DNA of 60,018 nt from a virus: positions 1 to 60,018 of IMG/VR virus record IMGVR_UViG_3300020083_000009. One strand, written 5' to 3'. Numbering within the stretch: position 1 is the stretch's first letter; each line of letters begins with the position of its first letter. The position numbers were made by a program, and so were the translations under genes. This document shows positions 6,108-12,942 of this stretch, in pieces. The notes beneath the pieces were generated by a model. The model was not told where the DNA came from and ran no database searches. It saw only the letters and a program-made list of their open reading frames with translations.

Positions 6108-6330
6108 CTTTTCCAAAAAATGTGCCGAATAGACCAGAATCACCTGGCTTACGATTTTCAAGTTTGTCCAACAGTGCATCAGTATGAATTACACTATCAA
6201 TACGAGTGATGAGATCTGCAATTACACTGCAAACCATAGGACGTTCTTGACGTGAAGCATAAGACAATGCATTACGCAAGTTTGCTTCTGCTTCTTTCAA
6301 AGATTCTTCAACAGATTGTGATAGTGCCAT
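6100..6330 (-). CDS. Conserved early protein, 76 aa
   Basis: It begins MALSQSVEESLKEAEANLRN and is helical for about 55 residues, ending in a Gly/Phe-rich tail (GDSGLFGTFFGKDD) that could be a docking motif. It lies 3 bases after the upstream stop. Function unknown. Confidence 0.6.
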   Translation of the reverse strand: MALSQSVEESLKEAEANLRNALSYASRQERPMVCSVIADLITRIDSVIHTDALLDKLENRKPGDSGLFGTFFGKDD

Positions 6331-6333
6331 GGA

Positions 6334-6597
6334 TCATTCCTCAGTAAGATATCTAGATTTTTGTGACTGATAATCTTCTGGATAGGTTTCTTTAATAAAA
6401 GCATTACATTCCAGGCTCAAATCAGATACGATATATTGAAGGAATTGTAATCCAGCAGGAGAAAACTCCTTCAAATCATCAGTCTTGAAGAAACGATTTG
6501 CTACCTCTTTATGAAGCAACACCTTTTCATCAAGTTTTTGGGAGAAGAACTGTGTCCACTCCTCTGCGTGTTCTTGGCTTTTAAAATTAAGAATCAT
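6334..6597 (-). CDS. Hypothetical early protein, 87 aa
   Basis: The start MILNFKSQEHAEEWTQFFSQ overlaps the upstream stop by ATGA. The protein is soluble and helical, with charged and aromatic residues. No known motif. Confidence 0.6.
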   Translation of the reverse strand: MILNFKSQEHAEEWTQFFSQKLDEKVLLHKEVANRFFKTDDLKEFSPAGLQFLQYIVSDLSLECNAFIKETYPEDYQSQKSRYLTEE

Positions 6598-7187
6598 TTG
6601 GGTTCTCCCACTTTACGAATTTCAAATGCACCGTCTTTACGATCAACCCACTCAATCTGGTCACCCTCACCCCAACCAGTGTGTTCTAACATATCTTGAG
6701 GAAAAGTAATTTTATAGTCTGTTTCGTAAGTGTCATCATTAATAACTTCTTCAACAGGAACTATCCAAGTTTTTTTCTTGGTAATTGTAGAGGTTGTATC
6801 AGCATGTGCTGCGGCATCACACATAGCATCAAGTTCTTCATCAGTATATTGATTATTTTCTTGCACTTTAGTAACTTTAGAGATATGTGGTAGATTATCA
6901 GAATGATTTTTCTTTTCAGGTGGCATCCAGAAACCATCATCAGTCATCCAATATCCAGCAGCAATCATCTCATCATAAGTTGCATCTTTCTTTTGATTAA
7001 CATCTTTCAATTTACACAACAATTCATATGCTTGAGAAGCATATTTCCTATGATGCTCATAATTTTCTGACACTGCATTCCAGATGCAATCATAAATTTC
7101 TTCTGCTGTTGCTTCACCAGAAGACATTGCATCATGCAGCCAGCTCTCAAGATTTTCAAGTGAATACTCTTTGTAATCAAAAGACAT
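6594..7187 (-). CDS. Two-domain protein with C-terminal AbrB/MazE-like hairpin domain, 197 aa
   Basis: Residues 1-60 are a helical domain (MSFDYKEYSLENLESWLHDA) of unknown role. A linker of low complexity follows. Residues about 155-193 (YKITFPQDMLEHTGWGEGDQ, then IEWVDRKDGAFEIRKV) match the swapped-hairpin AbrB/MazE DNA-binding pattern: a strand, a helix with P, a GW.EGD turn and two strands. In bacteria such domains bind DNA as dimers and often act as transcription regulators or antitoxins. Here it could regulate early phage promoters, an inference from fold-like pattern only. It is followed in the operon by a zinc-finger protein. Confidence 0.65.
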   Translation of the reverse strand: MSFDYKEYSLENLESWLHDAMSSGEATAEEIYDCIWNAVSENYEHHRKYASQAYELLCKLKDVNQKKDATYDEMIAAGYWMTDDGFWMPPEKKNHSDNLPHISKVTKVQENNQYTDEELDAMCDAAAHADTTSTITKKKTWIVPVEEVINDDTYETDYKITFPQDMLEHTGWGEGDQIEWVDRKDGAFEIRKVGEPK

Positions 7188-7189
7188 AA

Positions 7190-7357
7190 TTAATCCCTCG
7201 GTTTTGGTTTGTTACACTCGTTACAGTAGTAGGAAAACCCACTCTTAAAGTATTTTACCACTTGATAGTGATCTTTGTCAAGGGGTTTCTCTTCATGACA
7301 ATTACTACATGTCCTTGAGGTGTTGTTTTTTTGCTTGCTTAAGTTGCTTGAGTTCAT
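7190..7357 (-). CDS. Small zinc-finger protein, about 55 aa
   Basis: The C-terminal 40 residues hold two CxxC pairs (CSNC...CNEC, about 26 residues apart) around DKDHYQVVKYFKSGFSYY. This is a treble-clef or zinc-ribbon arrangement common in small phage proteins related to HNH-type zinc domains, but without the catalytic residues. The ATG at 7357 (MNSSNLSKQ) puts the start inside the upstream gene by 53 bases. No later in-frame ATG exists before the Cys cluster, so the start is uncertain. Confidence 0.55.
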   Translation of the reverse strand: MNSSNLSKQKNNTSRTCSNCHEEKPLDKDHYQVVKYFKSGFSYYCNECNKPKPRD

Positions 7358-7478
7358 CTTTGATTTGTTTGTAGGCAATTGGAGCAGGAATTTTACCACC
7401 CATTTCCAGGGCGATGATAATGTCAACTCTTGTGCCAAAGTGTGCAAGTGCTCTTTCAAAGTCATCAAGGTCATACAT
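7305..7478 (-). CDS. Conserved cyanophage protein, 57 aa
   Basis: The product begins MYDLDDFERALAHFGTRVDI and continues with GGKIPAPIAYKQIKDELKQL and a basic C terminus. It is helical, and overlaps the zinc-finger gene in a different frame. The pattern RVDIIIALEMGGKI is one I associate with small T4-like cyanophage proteins. Function unknown. Confidence 0.55.
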   Translation of the reverse strand: MYDLDDFERALAHFGTRVDIIIALEMGGKIPAPIAYKQIKDELKQLKQAKKQHLKDM

Positions 7479-7479
7479 T

Positions 7480-7743
7480 TTAGTTTTTATATATTTCTAA
7501 AGATAAAATATCTATGCGGGCATCCAATGAATTTTCAAGACGATACAATTCATTTGTAGTGTTAATATTCTCCTCTTCAAGAACTTTAATTCGATCCTCT
7601 AATTTAATAACCTGTTGAGTTAGAGATTGAAGTAGTTCAATCAAGGAATATTCATTATCATTAGCATCATAGCAGGTAATACGATACCGACTCTTATCGT
7701 TGTCAGTATTAGAGAAAAACCAATTAAATAATTGTTTGATCAT
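7480..7743 (-). CDS. Coiled-coil protein, 87 aa
   Basis: Residues about 33-85 form a predicted coiled coil (LLQSLTQQVIKLEDRIKVLE and following heptads). The N terminus MIKQLFNWFFSNTDNDKSRY is amphipathic and aromatic. It may be an oligomeric adaptor or membrane-surface protein. It ends just before the ATG of the 57-aa gene. Confidence 0.55.
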   Translation of the reverse strand: MIKQLFNWFFSNTDNDKSRYRITCYDANDNEYSLIELLQSLTQQVIKLEDRIKVLEEENINTTNELYRLENSLDARIDILSLEIYKN

Positions 7744-7889
7744 TTAACAGCAACCTCATTTAGATAAGCATAATAACGCATGAAAGATCCTAAACGACAG
7801 AGACTACCCAGACTAGCACAAAACTCCTGATATGGCAAGAACTCAAGGCAGAGTGTTGTTGAATCCAACACATGTTTAATTAGATCCAC
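7740..7889 (-). CDS. Hypothetical early protein with GTG start, about 49 aa
   Basis: I favour a GTG start at 7889 because GGAG lies 6 bases upstream and the gene then overlaps the previous stop by only 10 bases. The alternative is an ATG at 7934, which adds a Ser/Thr-rich extension. The body (LIKHVLDSTTLCLEFLPYQE and following) is helical with several Cys. Function unknown. Confidence 0.5.
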   Translation of the reverse strand: MDLIKHVLDSTTLCLEFLPYQEFCASLGSLCRLGSFMRYYAYLNEVAVK

Positions 7890-8407
7890 TCTGGTCTCCG
7901 TTGTGGAAGACGAAGATAATTGCTGGCTACCCATGGTTTTGATGCAATGTACATTTTATAAGCAGTGAAGGTATCAATGCTTGTATCTAATTTATACTCA
8001 TCAGGCATTGCCCTGACAAATGATGTAGGTTCTTTTCCGCTACGACCTTGAATATCTGACGTTGGAAAGATTTCACTTGCATGTAGCAATGTGGTAAAGC
8101 AGGTATGTGTTTTACCATAACGTGCAGAATATTCTGCACACAAGGCAAATCCATGAGCAATCAACCATCGCCAATTATTGACATAGGATGATGCCCAGAT
8201 GGTACATGGATGATTACGAAAGGCACCCCTATCAGTAGCGTAAGGTGTGCCATCTGCTTTTGGAAGAGTGCCAAATCCATGCCCCCATTTGTCGGATGCA
8301 ACGATGGACAGCATTTGACAAGTTTCCAAGGGCATCTTGACAATATGCTTGTCAGGTAGCACAATGGCAGACTTGTAGGGATCGGGGTCAGTGACAAAAA
8401 TGTTCAT
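7880..8407 (-). CDS. Conserved phage protein of the MNIF..DKHxVKMxLExxQML type, 175 aa
   Basis: The start MNIFVTDPDPYKSAIVLPDK is fixed by an ATGA overlap with the upstream gene. The signature DKHIVKMPLETCQML is followed by a conserved NHPCTIWASSYVNNWRWL block and an EYSARYGKTH block. Together they define a family found in many large phages, sometimes near DNA-metabolism genes. The repeated His/Asp/Glu residues suggest an enzyme, but I cannot name an activity. Confidence 0.7.
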   Translation of the reverse strand: MNIFVTDPDPYKSAIVLPDKHIVKMPLETCQMLSIVASDKWGHGFGTLPKADGTPYATDRGAFRNHPCTIWASSYVNNWRWLIAHGFALCAEYSARYGKTHTCFTTLLHASEIFPTSDIQGRSGKEPTSFVRAMPDEYKLDTSIDTFTAYKMYIASKPWVASNYLRLPQRRPEWI

Positions 8408-8559
8408 AGTGGTCTTGGATTCCCACATAGTATAGCACTAGGCATCTCACAATGGGCAAGTGCCCTTGCTTCAAATTGTGTCGTTGCCTCAACAATTCGT
8501 TTATGATACTTGGATCCAGTCTCTTTAAGTTTGTAGGTAATTTCCCATTTCCTTGTCAT
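8404..8559 (-). CDS. Conserved cyanophage miniprotein, 51 aa
   Basis: The product begins MTRKWEITYKLKETGSKYHK and ends EMPSAILCGNPRPL. The arrangement is a strand, a helix rich in Ala (FEARALAHCEMP) and a C-terminal strand with GNPRP. Similar small beta-alpha-beta proteins recur in cyanophages. Its stop overlaps the ATG of the gene at 7880. A TATACT box (8434-8429) lies inside it but lacks a convincing -35. Confidence 0.55.
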   Translation of the reverse strand: MTRKWEITYKLKETGSKYHKRIVEATTQFEARALAHCEMPSAILCGNPRPL

Positions 8560-8574
8560 AGAAGTGCTGCCCTA

Positions 8575-8916
8575 TCAATTGTTTTTTACTTTCCTTGGTC
8601 TTCCTCTCTTTTTAGGTTGGTCAGTTGTCTCTGCAACTCTACTTGTACGCTTATTAAATTTAGGTTTAGATACTCTTCGTACTGGTTTCCCTTCACTAAC
8701 TTCTGAAGATTCTCCAATTGTAGAATAGACAAGATCAAGTTCATTTTGGAGTTCATTTCGATCAATCCTAACCTCATTTTTTTTGAGTTTGTAACGGGTT
8801 AAATGCTTTTCTAGATGTGTTTCATTTTGAAACCAACAGATCTTATGATCTCCTTGGTCAGTGTACTCCAACCGTACTGGAAATCCAAAATGAGGAAATA
8901 GTTCTTCAGTAGTCAT
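8575..8916 (-). CDS. Protein with C-terminal AT-hook-like motif, 113 aa
   Basis: The N-terminal 45 residues (MTTEELFPHFGFPVRLEYTD and following) look like a small folded domain. A coiled helix and a basic disordered tail follow, ending QPKKRGRPRKVKNN. The core GRPRK is the AT-hook motif that binds the minor groove of AT-rich DNA. It may therefore bind the AT-rich phage genome or host nucleoid, an inference from the motif alone. It overlaps the upstream gene by ATGA. Confidence 0.65.
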   Translation of the reverse strand: MTTEELFPHFGFPVRLEYTDQGDHKICWFQNETHLEKHLTRYKLKKNEVRIDRNELQNELDLVYSTIGESSEVSEGKPVRRVSKPKFNKRTSRVAETTDQPKKRGRPRKVKNN

Positions 8917-9086
8917 ACTCGACCTCCATCAACTTGATTCATTTTAAAATGTTCTACTTGACGCAAAATAGTATTTGACAACTCTTTTGCATTCTGTTCG
9001 TTCCAAGGCTGCTGCGTATAACCGCTTTGCCACACCTTGAACAGTTGAGAGTTAATTGTGTCAATAATCATCTGGTAATTAGTCAT
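8913..9086 (-). CDS. Hypothetical early protein, 57 aa
   Basis: The product begins MTNYQMIIDTINSQLFKVWQ and is helical and soluble. Both ends overlap neighbours by ATGA, so this is a coupled three-gene unit with the AT-hook gene and the membrane gene upstream. Confidence 0.55.
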   Translation of the reverse strand: MTNYQMIIDTINSQLFKVWQSGYTQQPWNEQNAKELSNTILRQVEHFKMNQVDGGRV

Positions 9087-9325
9087 TGTTTTAAGTCCTC
9101 AAATTCTTTTTGAAGTTCTTTTGCAAGTTTCCATGAACGTCTCCATGATAAGCATTTAAAAAATGGATTTTTAGGATGTAGCCAAAGATACAAATATGCA
9201 CTGCTGTATTTAGATTTAATGATTTTGAGGACTAGAATAAAAGCTTTTGCTACATTCTGATCCACAGCAATCATGTAAGCAACAATGCCAAAAATAATTA
9301 ATAAGGTAGAATAGTAAGTACTCAT
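9083..9325 (-). CDS. Membrane-anchored protein, 80 aa
   Basis: The first 40 residues are hydrophobic (MSTYYSTLLIIFGIVAYMIA then KAFILVLKIIKS), giving one or two transmembrane spans. The C terminus is basic and helical (WRRSWKLAKELQKEFEDLKQ). Cytoplasmic tail and membrane anchor suggest a host-envelope role, but none is known. Confidence 0.6.
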   Translation of the reverse strand: MSTYYSTLLIIFGIVAYMIAVDQNVAKAFILVLKIIKSKYSSAYLYLWLHPKNPFFKCLSWRRSWKLAKELQKEFEDLKQ

Positions 9326-9340
9326 GATTTCATCATTTAA

Positions 9341-9991
9341 TTACTTTTTAAGTTTGTATGTGTAGATGTGTTTACCTGGAGTGTCAACGTAGTGTGCCTC
9401 TCCAGTTTCTAATGCAGTCTTCAATTCTTGTGCAAAGGGTTTCAATGCCTTAACACCATACTTGTTCTCATAATATGTTCTGATTGACTTATCATGAAAC
9501 GTGCGTCCACGATACTCAATCAATTTACCCTTTGAGGTTAAACCATGATATTCAAAGTTTGATGCCTTGTAGATTGTACCACAGTGACCATGGTGACTGT
9601 CTGCATAAGAGACTACAGTTTTGTAGCCAGTATTTTTCTTCATCCAACGTAGTGTCTTACCAATAAAGTAACTCTCAGTGTTACGTGGAGTCTTATCAAT
9701 ACAACAGAGGCGGCGAAGTTCAACAATATCCTCCTCTCGGTCAGCATACTTCTTCCAAGTATTTGCCATACCAAGAGAACCATAGATCATGGCACCAATA
9801 AGATTATTATCTGCCATGAGTGCAAACACATTTGATATACGAAGACCATTGACATTACCAGAATAATGCCAAGTCTCTACAAAATCTCTTACAATTTGAA
9901 TGTTTGATGGGGCAACGACAAACTGCTTTACGTTACATGAGGTATAATCCTCATCCCCGTAAAACATGTCCATAAGCATATTTGACTTCAT
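9341..9991 (-). CDS. Mom-like GNAT-fold DNA modification candidate, 216 aa
   Basis: The protein matches the pattern of the phage Mu Mom family: WHYSG near residue 41, a hydrophobic strand pair (LIGAMIYG), ELRRLCCIDKTPRNTESYFI at 91-110, then VVSYADSHHGHCGTIYKASN. Mom proteins use a GNAT-like fold to convert adenine in DNA to N6-carbamoylmethyladenine, protecting phage DNA from restriction. I infer a base-modification or acyltransferase role; the exact chemistry is not visible. The first ATG (9991) overlaps the upstream nuclease-like gene by 41 bases. ATGs at 9973 and 9967 are alternative starts. It is the last gene of the operon starting at 10720. Confidence 0.65.
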   Translation of the reverse strand: MKSNMLMDMFYGDEDYTSCNVKQFVVAPSNIQIVRDFVETWHYSGNVNGLRISNVFALMADNNLIGAMIYGSLGMANTWKKYADREEDIVELRRLCCIDKTPRNTESYFIGKTLRWMKKNTGYKTVVSYADSHHGHCGTIYKASNFEYHGLTSKGKLIEYRGRTFHDKSIRTYYENKYGVKALKPFAQELKTALETGEAHYVDTPGKHIYTYKLKK

Positions 9992-10508
9992 CTGCGGTCT
10001 CTCTAGCAGTGTTAATGACTATATCACGTAGCTGAGCGTAATCAATACCGATCCATGCCCAGAAGGCTTCTCCTCCGATGTAGCGGATATTGTCCTTAGT
10101 GTAATCGAAAGAATCACCAAAAGCAATAGCAAAGAAAGCTTGAGACTCATGTTGTACGGTGGTACGAATAAGTTTTTCAAGTGAATCATTCTTATGAGTC
10201 CCAGTTTGTGTGTTTTTGTTTGCCTTAAGTTGACCTTCCCACTCTTCATTGATGAAAAGATCCACACCTAAAACCTTTCGTTGCCCCTTGTCAGTATTGC
10301 GGACATTATTTCCACAGGTCTCTGCAATTTCTTGAAGAGCATAACCAAGACAAGTTGTAAAGGTCTTCTCAAAGGTTGCCCAGATGAGAACCTCTGGAAC
10401 TGCCTCTTTGATAATGTTAAGGTTTTTAGCATGAAGATTCTTGTAGATCTTCATGACGGTCTTCTGTTTAATTGGATGTAAAATTGCTTCAATTAAAAGT
10501 TTATTCAT
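9951..10508 (-). CDS. Nuclease-like (restriction-endonuclease-type) protein, 185 aa
   Basis: Residues 81-96 (GVDLFINEEWEGQLKA) fit the PD-(D/E)xK nuclease core: Asp83 at the end of one strand and a (E/Q)xK at 93-95 on the next. A Glu in a preceding helix (about residue 60) also fits. The later block FGDSFDYTKDNIRYIGGEAF, then WAWIG, is distinctive and recalls restriction-endonuclease-like genes I have seen in cyanophages. I cannot test this without a profile search. Its stop lies inside the Mom-like gene and its start overlaps the Lys-rich gene by ATGA. Adjacency to a modification gene makes a restriction-modification-like pair plausible. Confidence 0.55.
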   Translation of the reverse strand: MNKLLIEAILHPIKQKTVMKIYKNLHAKNLNIIKEAVPEVLIWATFEKTFTTCLGYALQEIAETCGNNVRNTDKGQRKVLGVDLFINEEWEGQLKANKNTQTGTHKNDSLEKLIRTTVQHESQAFFAIAFGDSFDYTKDNIRYIGGEAFWAWIGIDYAQLRDIVINTARETADEVKYAYGHVLRG

Positions 10509-10720
10509 TTCATAAAAGCCTCTAGCCCTTTGATCTTAGCAGCTTTTTTAACGGTGCGTCTACCCTTTGTGGCAGTTTTTTTACTGGCACTCTTGATGTA
10601 GTTTTTAGCTTCGTCCAAGGTTTTAAACACCTTGTCCTGCTGCCCCATGTGAATAATCATATATTCTTTACCAAAGGGGACAGCAGCCCACTCCTGGTTA
10701 CTTGACACGAATCCTTCCAT
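10505..10720 (-). CDS. Small protein with histone-like basic tail, 71 aa
   Basis: Residues 1-42 (MEGFVSSNQEWAAVPFGKEY and following) look folded. Residues 43-65 are Lys/Ala/Thr-rich (KSASKKTATKGRRTVKKAAK), as in DNA-binding tails. It is the first gene of an operon with the nuclease-like and Mom-like genes, so it may be a DNA-binding accessory or controller. This is inferred from composition and position only. Confidence 0.6.
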   Translation of the reverse strand: MEGFVSSNQEWAAVPFGKEYMIIHMGQQDKVFKTLDEAKNYIKSASKKTATKGRRTVKKAAKIKGLEAFMK

Positions 10721-10730
10721 GTGTTATGCT
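10702..10730 (+). promoter_or_regulatory. Plus-strand promoter for the two small rightward genes
   Basis: TTGACA (10702-10707), a 17-base spacer and TATGCT (10725-10730) precede the gene at 10772. The -35 and spacer overlap the first codons of the leftward gene. Confidence 0.6.
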
Positions 10731-10742
10731 GTGAACATTCTA

Positions 10743-10771
10743 AATATAGCATACTTTGTGGAAGATGTCAA
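10743..10771 (-). promoter_or_regulatory. Minus-strand promoter of the nuclease/Mom operon
   Basis: TTGACA (10771-10766), a 17-base spacer and TATATT (10748-10743) fire leftward into the gene at 10720. It sits back to back with the plus-strand promoter at 10702-10730, so transcription in the two directions would interfere and could be balanced by one regulator. Confidence 0.7.
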
Positions 10772-10963
10772 ATGATGAATCCAAATGAAATCAAGCTAGA
10801 GTCGATTGATCGCATGTTTCATTATGAGGCTCAAGCAAGATACTTAGACGAGTTGGATCGTGAACCCGCGATTGAAATGGCAAAGTGCTATCTCAAGCTG
10901 TATCTCAAGCAACAGGAGGTTATTGCAGACCTTGGTGGCTTGGGGTTGACAGACGAAGATTGA
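10772..10963 (+). CDS. Conserved cyanophage helical protein, 63 aa
   Basis: The product begins MMNPNEIKLESIDRMFHYEA and is wholly helical, ending LKQQEVIADLGGLGLTDED. The NPNEIKLES...YLKLYLKQQEV pattern is one I recognise from many T4-like cyanophages, of unknown function. Two consecutive ATGs (10772 and 10775) are possible, with GGAAG upstream. It is one of two rightward genes in an otherwise leftward block. Confidence 0.6.
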   Translation: MMNPNEIKLESIDRMFHYEAQARYLDELDREPAIEMAKCYLKLYLKQQEVIADLGGLGLTDED

Positions 10964-11002
10964 AGTGTTAAGATAGTTAAGTTAAAACACAGGAGCAATC
11001 TC

Positions 11003-11161
11003 ATGTACTCGACAGTCCAGAAAAAGCGGTATCGTGTTGTCTTGGATATTGAAGCCTATGAAGATCTTGATGTGCTCAATCTTGATTGGCATGAGGTTCT
11101 TAAGCTAGATGGTAATGAGTGTGTTTACGCTTCTGTTAAGGATTATGATGATTTGTATTAA
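11003..11161 (+). CDS. Hypothetical protein, 52 aa
   Basis: A good ribosome-binding site (AGGAG, 10991-10995) precedes ATG at 11003. The product begins MYSTVQKKRYRVVLDIEAYE and is acidic, with alternating strand residues. Its TAA stop overlaps the TAA of the convergent tail-fibre gene at 11158, leaving no room for a terminator between opposing transcripts. Confidence 0.6.
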   Translation: MYSTVQKKRYRVVLDIEAYEDLDVLNLDWHEVLKLDGNECVYASVKDYDDLY

Positions 11162-11769
11162 TAATATCCCGATTGAAGTTCCCACCCAACATAGGTCCAA
11201 ACAGTTTTACTTCCAGCTGCTGCTCCATCAAAGGATGAAAGACGAAGAGCTATAATATTCGACCCATTATTAACAATATTAATATTGCCATTATCTAGGG
11301 AGCCGCTGGTAACAAGTACATTGTTTCTGGTGATACTTCTAAGCGTAACTGTACTGCCATTTACTTGAATGCCACCATAAACGAATCCACTATAAGTATG
11401 TAATAGTGTATTTGAAGAATCATAGTATGAAGCATTACATTCAAGACGAAAGGAATTATAAAGACCAGTACGCTCGAAAGCAGCTCCATTTGAATTTATA
11501 AATGGAGCCTCATCAACAGTTCCAGAACCAGAAATAACAGTTCTTCCTTCTAGAAAGCTGTAATCAAAATTCAAATCAGAATTTTGATAAGGCGATGGAT
11601 AAACATTCATACTCCGAGAAGATTCTATATCATTATAAAATTTTACAGCATCACTGGAACGAGTAACTACAATGCCCCCAGCACCAAATCCGAAATTGCT
11701 GTTTCCTATTCTAAAATTTCTAGTAGCACCTGTTGTAGAAAAAGTTCCATCTGTTATATTAAGTGTCAT
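11158..11769 (-). CDS. Tail-fibre-associated protein, paralogue A, 203 aa
   Basis: A Ser/Gly/Asn/Thr-rich beta protein without Cys pairs or membrane segments, typical of phage adhesin tips. The C-terminal segment SGSLDNGNINIVNNGSNIIA...YVGWELQS aligns with that of the gene at 12943-13551 (SGSLDTGNFTIVVVSGRPCF...YVGQVVQS), so the two are paralogues. Placed in the fibre cluster, it is probably a fibre tip or accessory receptor-binding protein (inference). The gene just downstream is convergent. Confidence 0.6.
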   Translation of the reverse strand: MTLNITDGTFSTTGATRNFRIGNSNFGFGAGGIVVTRSSDAVKFYNDIESSRSMNVYPSPYQNSDLNFDYSFLEGRTVISGSGTVDEAPFINSNGAAFERTGLYNSFRLECNASYYDSSNTLLHTYSGFVYGGIQVNGSTVTLRSITRNNVLVTSGSLDNGNINIVNNGSNIIALRLSSFDGAAAGSKTVWTYVGWELQSGYY

Positions 11770-11778
11770 TTTATTTTA

Positions 11779-12222
11779 TTAGAGATACATTGTTCCATAT
11801 CCATTTTCATCATATTGTATTCCACCATTAGTTCGTCTTTTATCAATTTTTTTCATAGATCTAAGAACTTCAACTTCTGGATTTTCACAAAGTCCCATAG
11901 TAAATCCATATTTTTGAATTAAAAATAAATATCTTTCATTGTTTAAAATTCTTTCTTGAATAACTGGTAGAAATAATTCATAATTTAATTCTTTTATTGG
12001 AACAAATTGCTCTGGATTAGGTTCAGGTAATTGAATTTGTTCTCTTCCAACAAAGTAAAAGTGTGGGGATTCTTCTGTGCTTAAATTCTGATTTAACATC
12101 ATAATTTGACAATCAATAGTGACTGCACAATTTTTCATTCCATTCACATCTTCTAAAACTCCCATTCCAATAAAATCAAGGGTAATGTCAAGATTATTAA
12201 TGTTGATGATTTTTCTTTGCAT
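11779..12222 (-). CDS. Tail-fibre-region protein, possible assembly factor, 147 aa
   Basis: Unlike its neighbours this protein is not Gly/Ser-rich. It has a beta N terminus (MQRKIININNLDITLDFIGM), a Pro-rich middle (LPEPNPEQFVPIKEL) and a basic C terminus. This composition suits a chaperone or connector. A late-type box (12248-12255) lies 26 bases before the ATG. Confidence 0.5.
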   Translation of the reverse strand: MQRKIININNLDITLDFIGMGVLEDVNGMKNCAVTIDCQIMMLNQNLSTEESPHFYFVGREQIQLPEPNPEQFVPIKELNYELFLPVIQERILNNERYLFLIQKYGFTMGLCENPEVEVLRSMKKIDKRRTNGGIQYDENGYGTMYL

Positions 12223-12247
12223 AATTAATTTTTTTCTTTATTTCAAG

Positions 12248-12255
12248 TATTTATT
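12248..12255 (-). promoter_or_regulatory. T4-late-like box AATAAATA
   Basis: The minus strand reads AATAAATA 26 bases upstream of the gene at 11779-12222. T4 late promoters use TATAAATA, recognised by gp55 with the gp33 coactivator (gp33 is encoded at 52631 here). Confidence 0.45.
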
Positions 12256-12937
12256 AAAAAAATCCTTGCCCACAACCTGAATTTGTCACTCCCGCATCAT
12301 AACCACCATTAAATGCATATTGTTCAAAAGTACTAGCTCCAAACCAACTAATACTGCTATATGTGGTAAAATTACCTGATACAGGCGCTTTTCTTGCTCT
12401 GAGATATAAATCATTACCTATGGCAATAAAAGCAAATGCATTTCCAACGTTATCTGAAGTTCCTGGAGAAGACCAGTTAGATCCAGAGTATCCTCCAACA
12501 CGTTGAAGCCCAGCAACTGTTATTGTACCAGAACTATTCCATCTAGCACTACCACGATATATACCTCCAGTTATTCTTGTAGTATCTATTGAACTAGTGT
12601 TATTATTATAATTATAAGCTGAAAGAAAGGAATAAATTGTTATTGAATTATTAGGCGACGGCCCTCCTATATAATAATCTAATATTGGAGTGCTATCGTC
12701 TAAATCAAAATGAGTAGTAGAACCTGCAAAACCACGTCCGTCATAACCAATGACACCATTACCGTATAAATTTATATCTTCTGAGTTGTATACAGTTACA
12801 ACTTTTTGATATGGGTAACCAGAAAATATAGTATCTCTAAGCCGATATTGTCTACCATGTAAGGTAAAAGCACGATCACCCCCTTGGAATACTGTGTCTG
12901 GTATAAAAATTTTGTTGCTAGTAAAACGGGTTGCCAT
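12254..12937 (-). CDS. Tail-fibre-associated beta protein, 227 aa
   Basis: The product begins MATRFTSNKIFIPDTVFQGG and is Gly/Ser/Asn/Tyr-rich with repeated short beta segments (GYDGRGFAGSTTHFDLDD). The C-terminal block GNDLYLRARKAPVSGNF...SWFGASTFEQ weakly resembles the ends of paralogues at 11158 and 12943. Probably a virion surface protein near the fibre tip (inference from composition and position). Confidence 0.55.
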   Translation of the reverse strand: MATRFTSNKIFIPDTVFQGGDRAFTLHGRQYRLRDTIFSGYPYQKVVTVYNSEDINLYGNGVIGYDGRGFAGSTTHFDLDDSTPILDYYIGGPSPNNSITIYSFLSAYNYNNNTSSIDTTRITGGIYRGSARWNSSGTITVAGLQRVGGYSGSNWSSPGTSDNVGNAFAFIAIGNDLYLRARKAPVSGNFTTYSSISWFGASTFEQYAFNGGYDAGVTNSGCGQGFF

Positions 12938-12942
12938 AAAAA

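Noticed and set aside
5640-6179. A 179-residue form of the 155-aa protein
   Set aside because: The extra N terminus lies inside the upstream gene, and the ATG at 6107 gives a normal short overlap.
7190-7478. A possible frameshifted single gene covering the 57-aa and zinc-finger products
   Set aside because: Both frames encode complete, plausible, conserved-looking small proteins, so overlapping genes are more likely than a frameshift.
8429-8459. Promoter with TATACT and TTGCCC
   Set aside because: The spacer would be 19 bases with a weak -35, and the genes are already coupled by ATGA, so it is not listed as a promoter.
9951-10508. Calling the protein a specific named restriction enzyme
   Set aside because: The motif evidence is weak and I could not run a profile search, so only a nuclease-like label is given.
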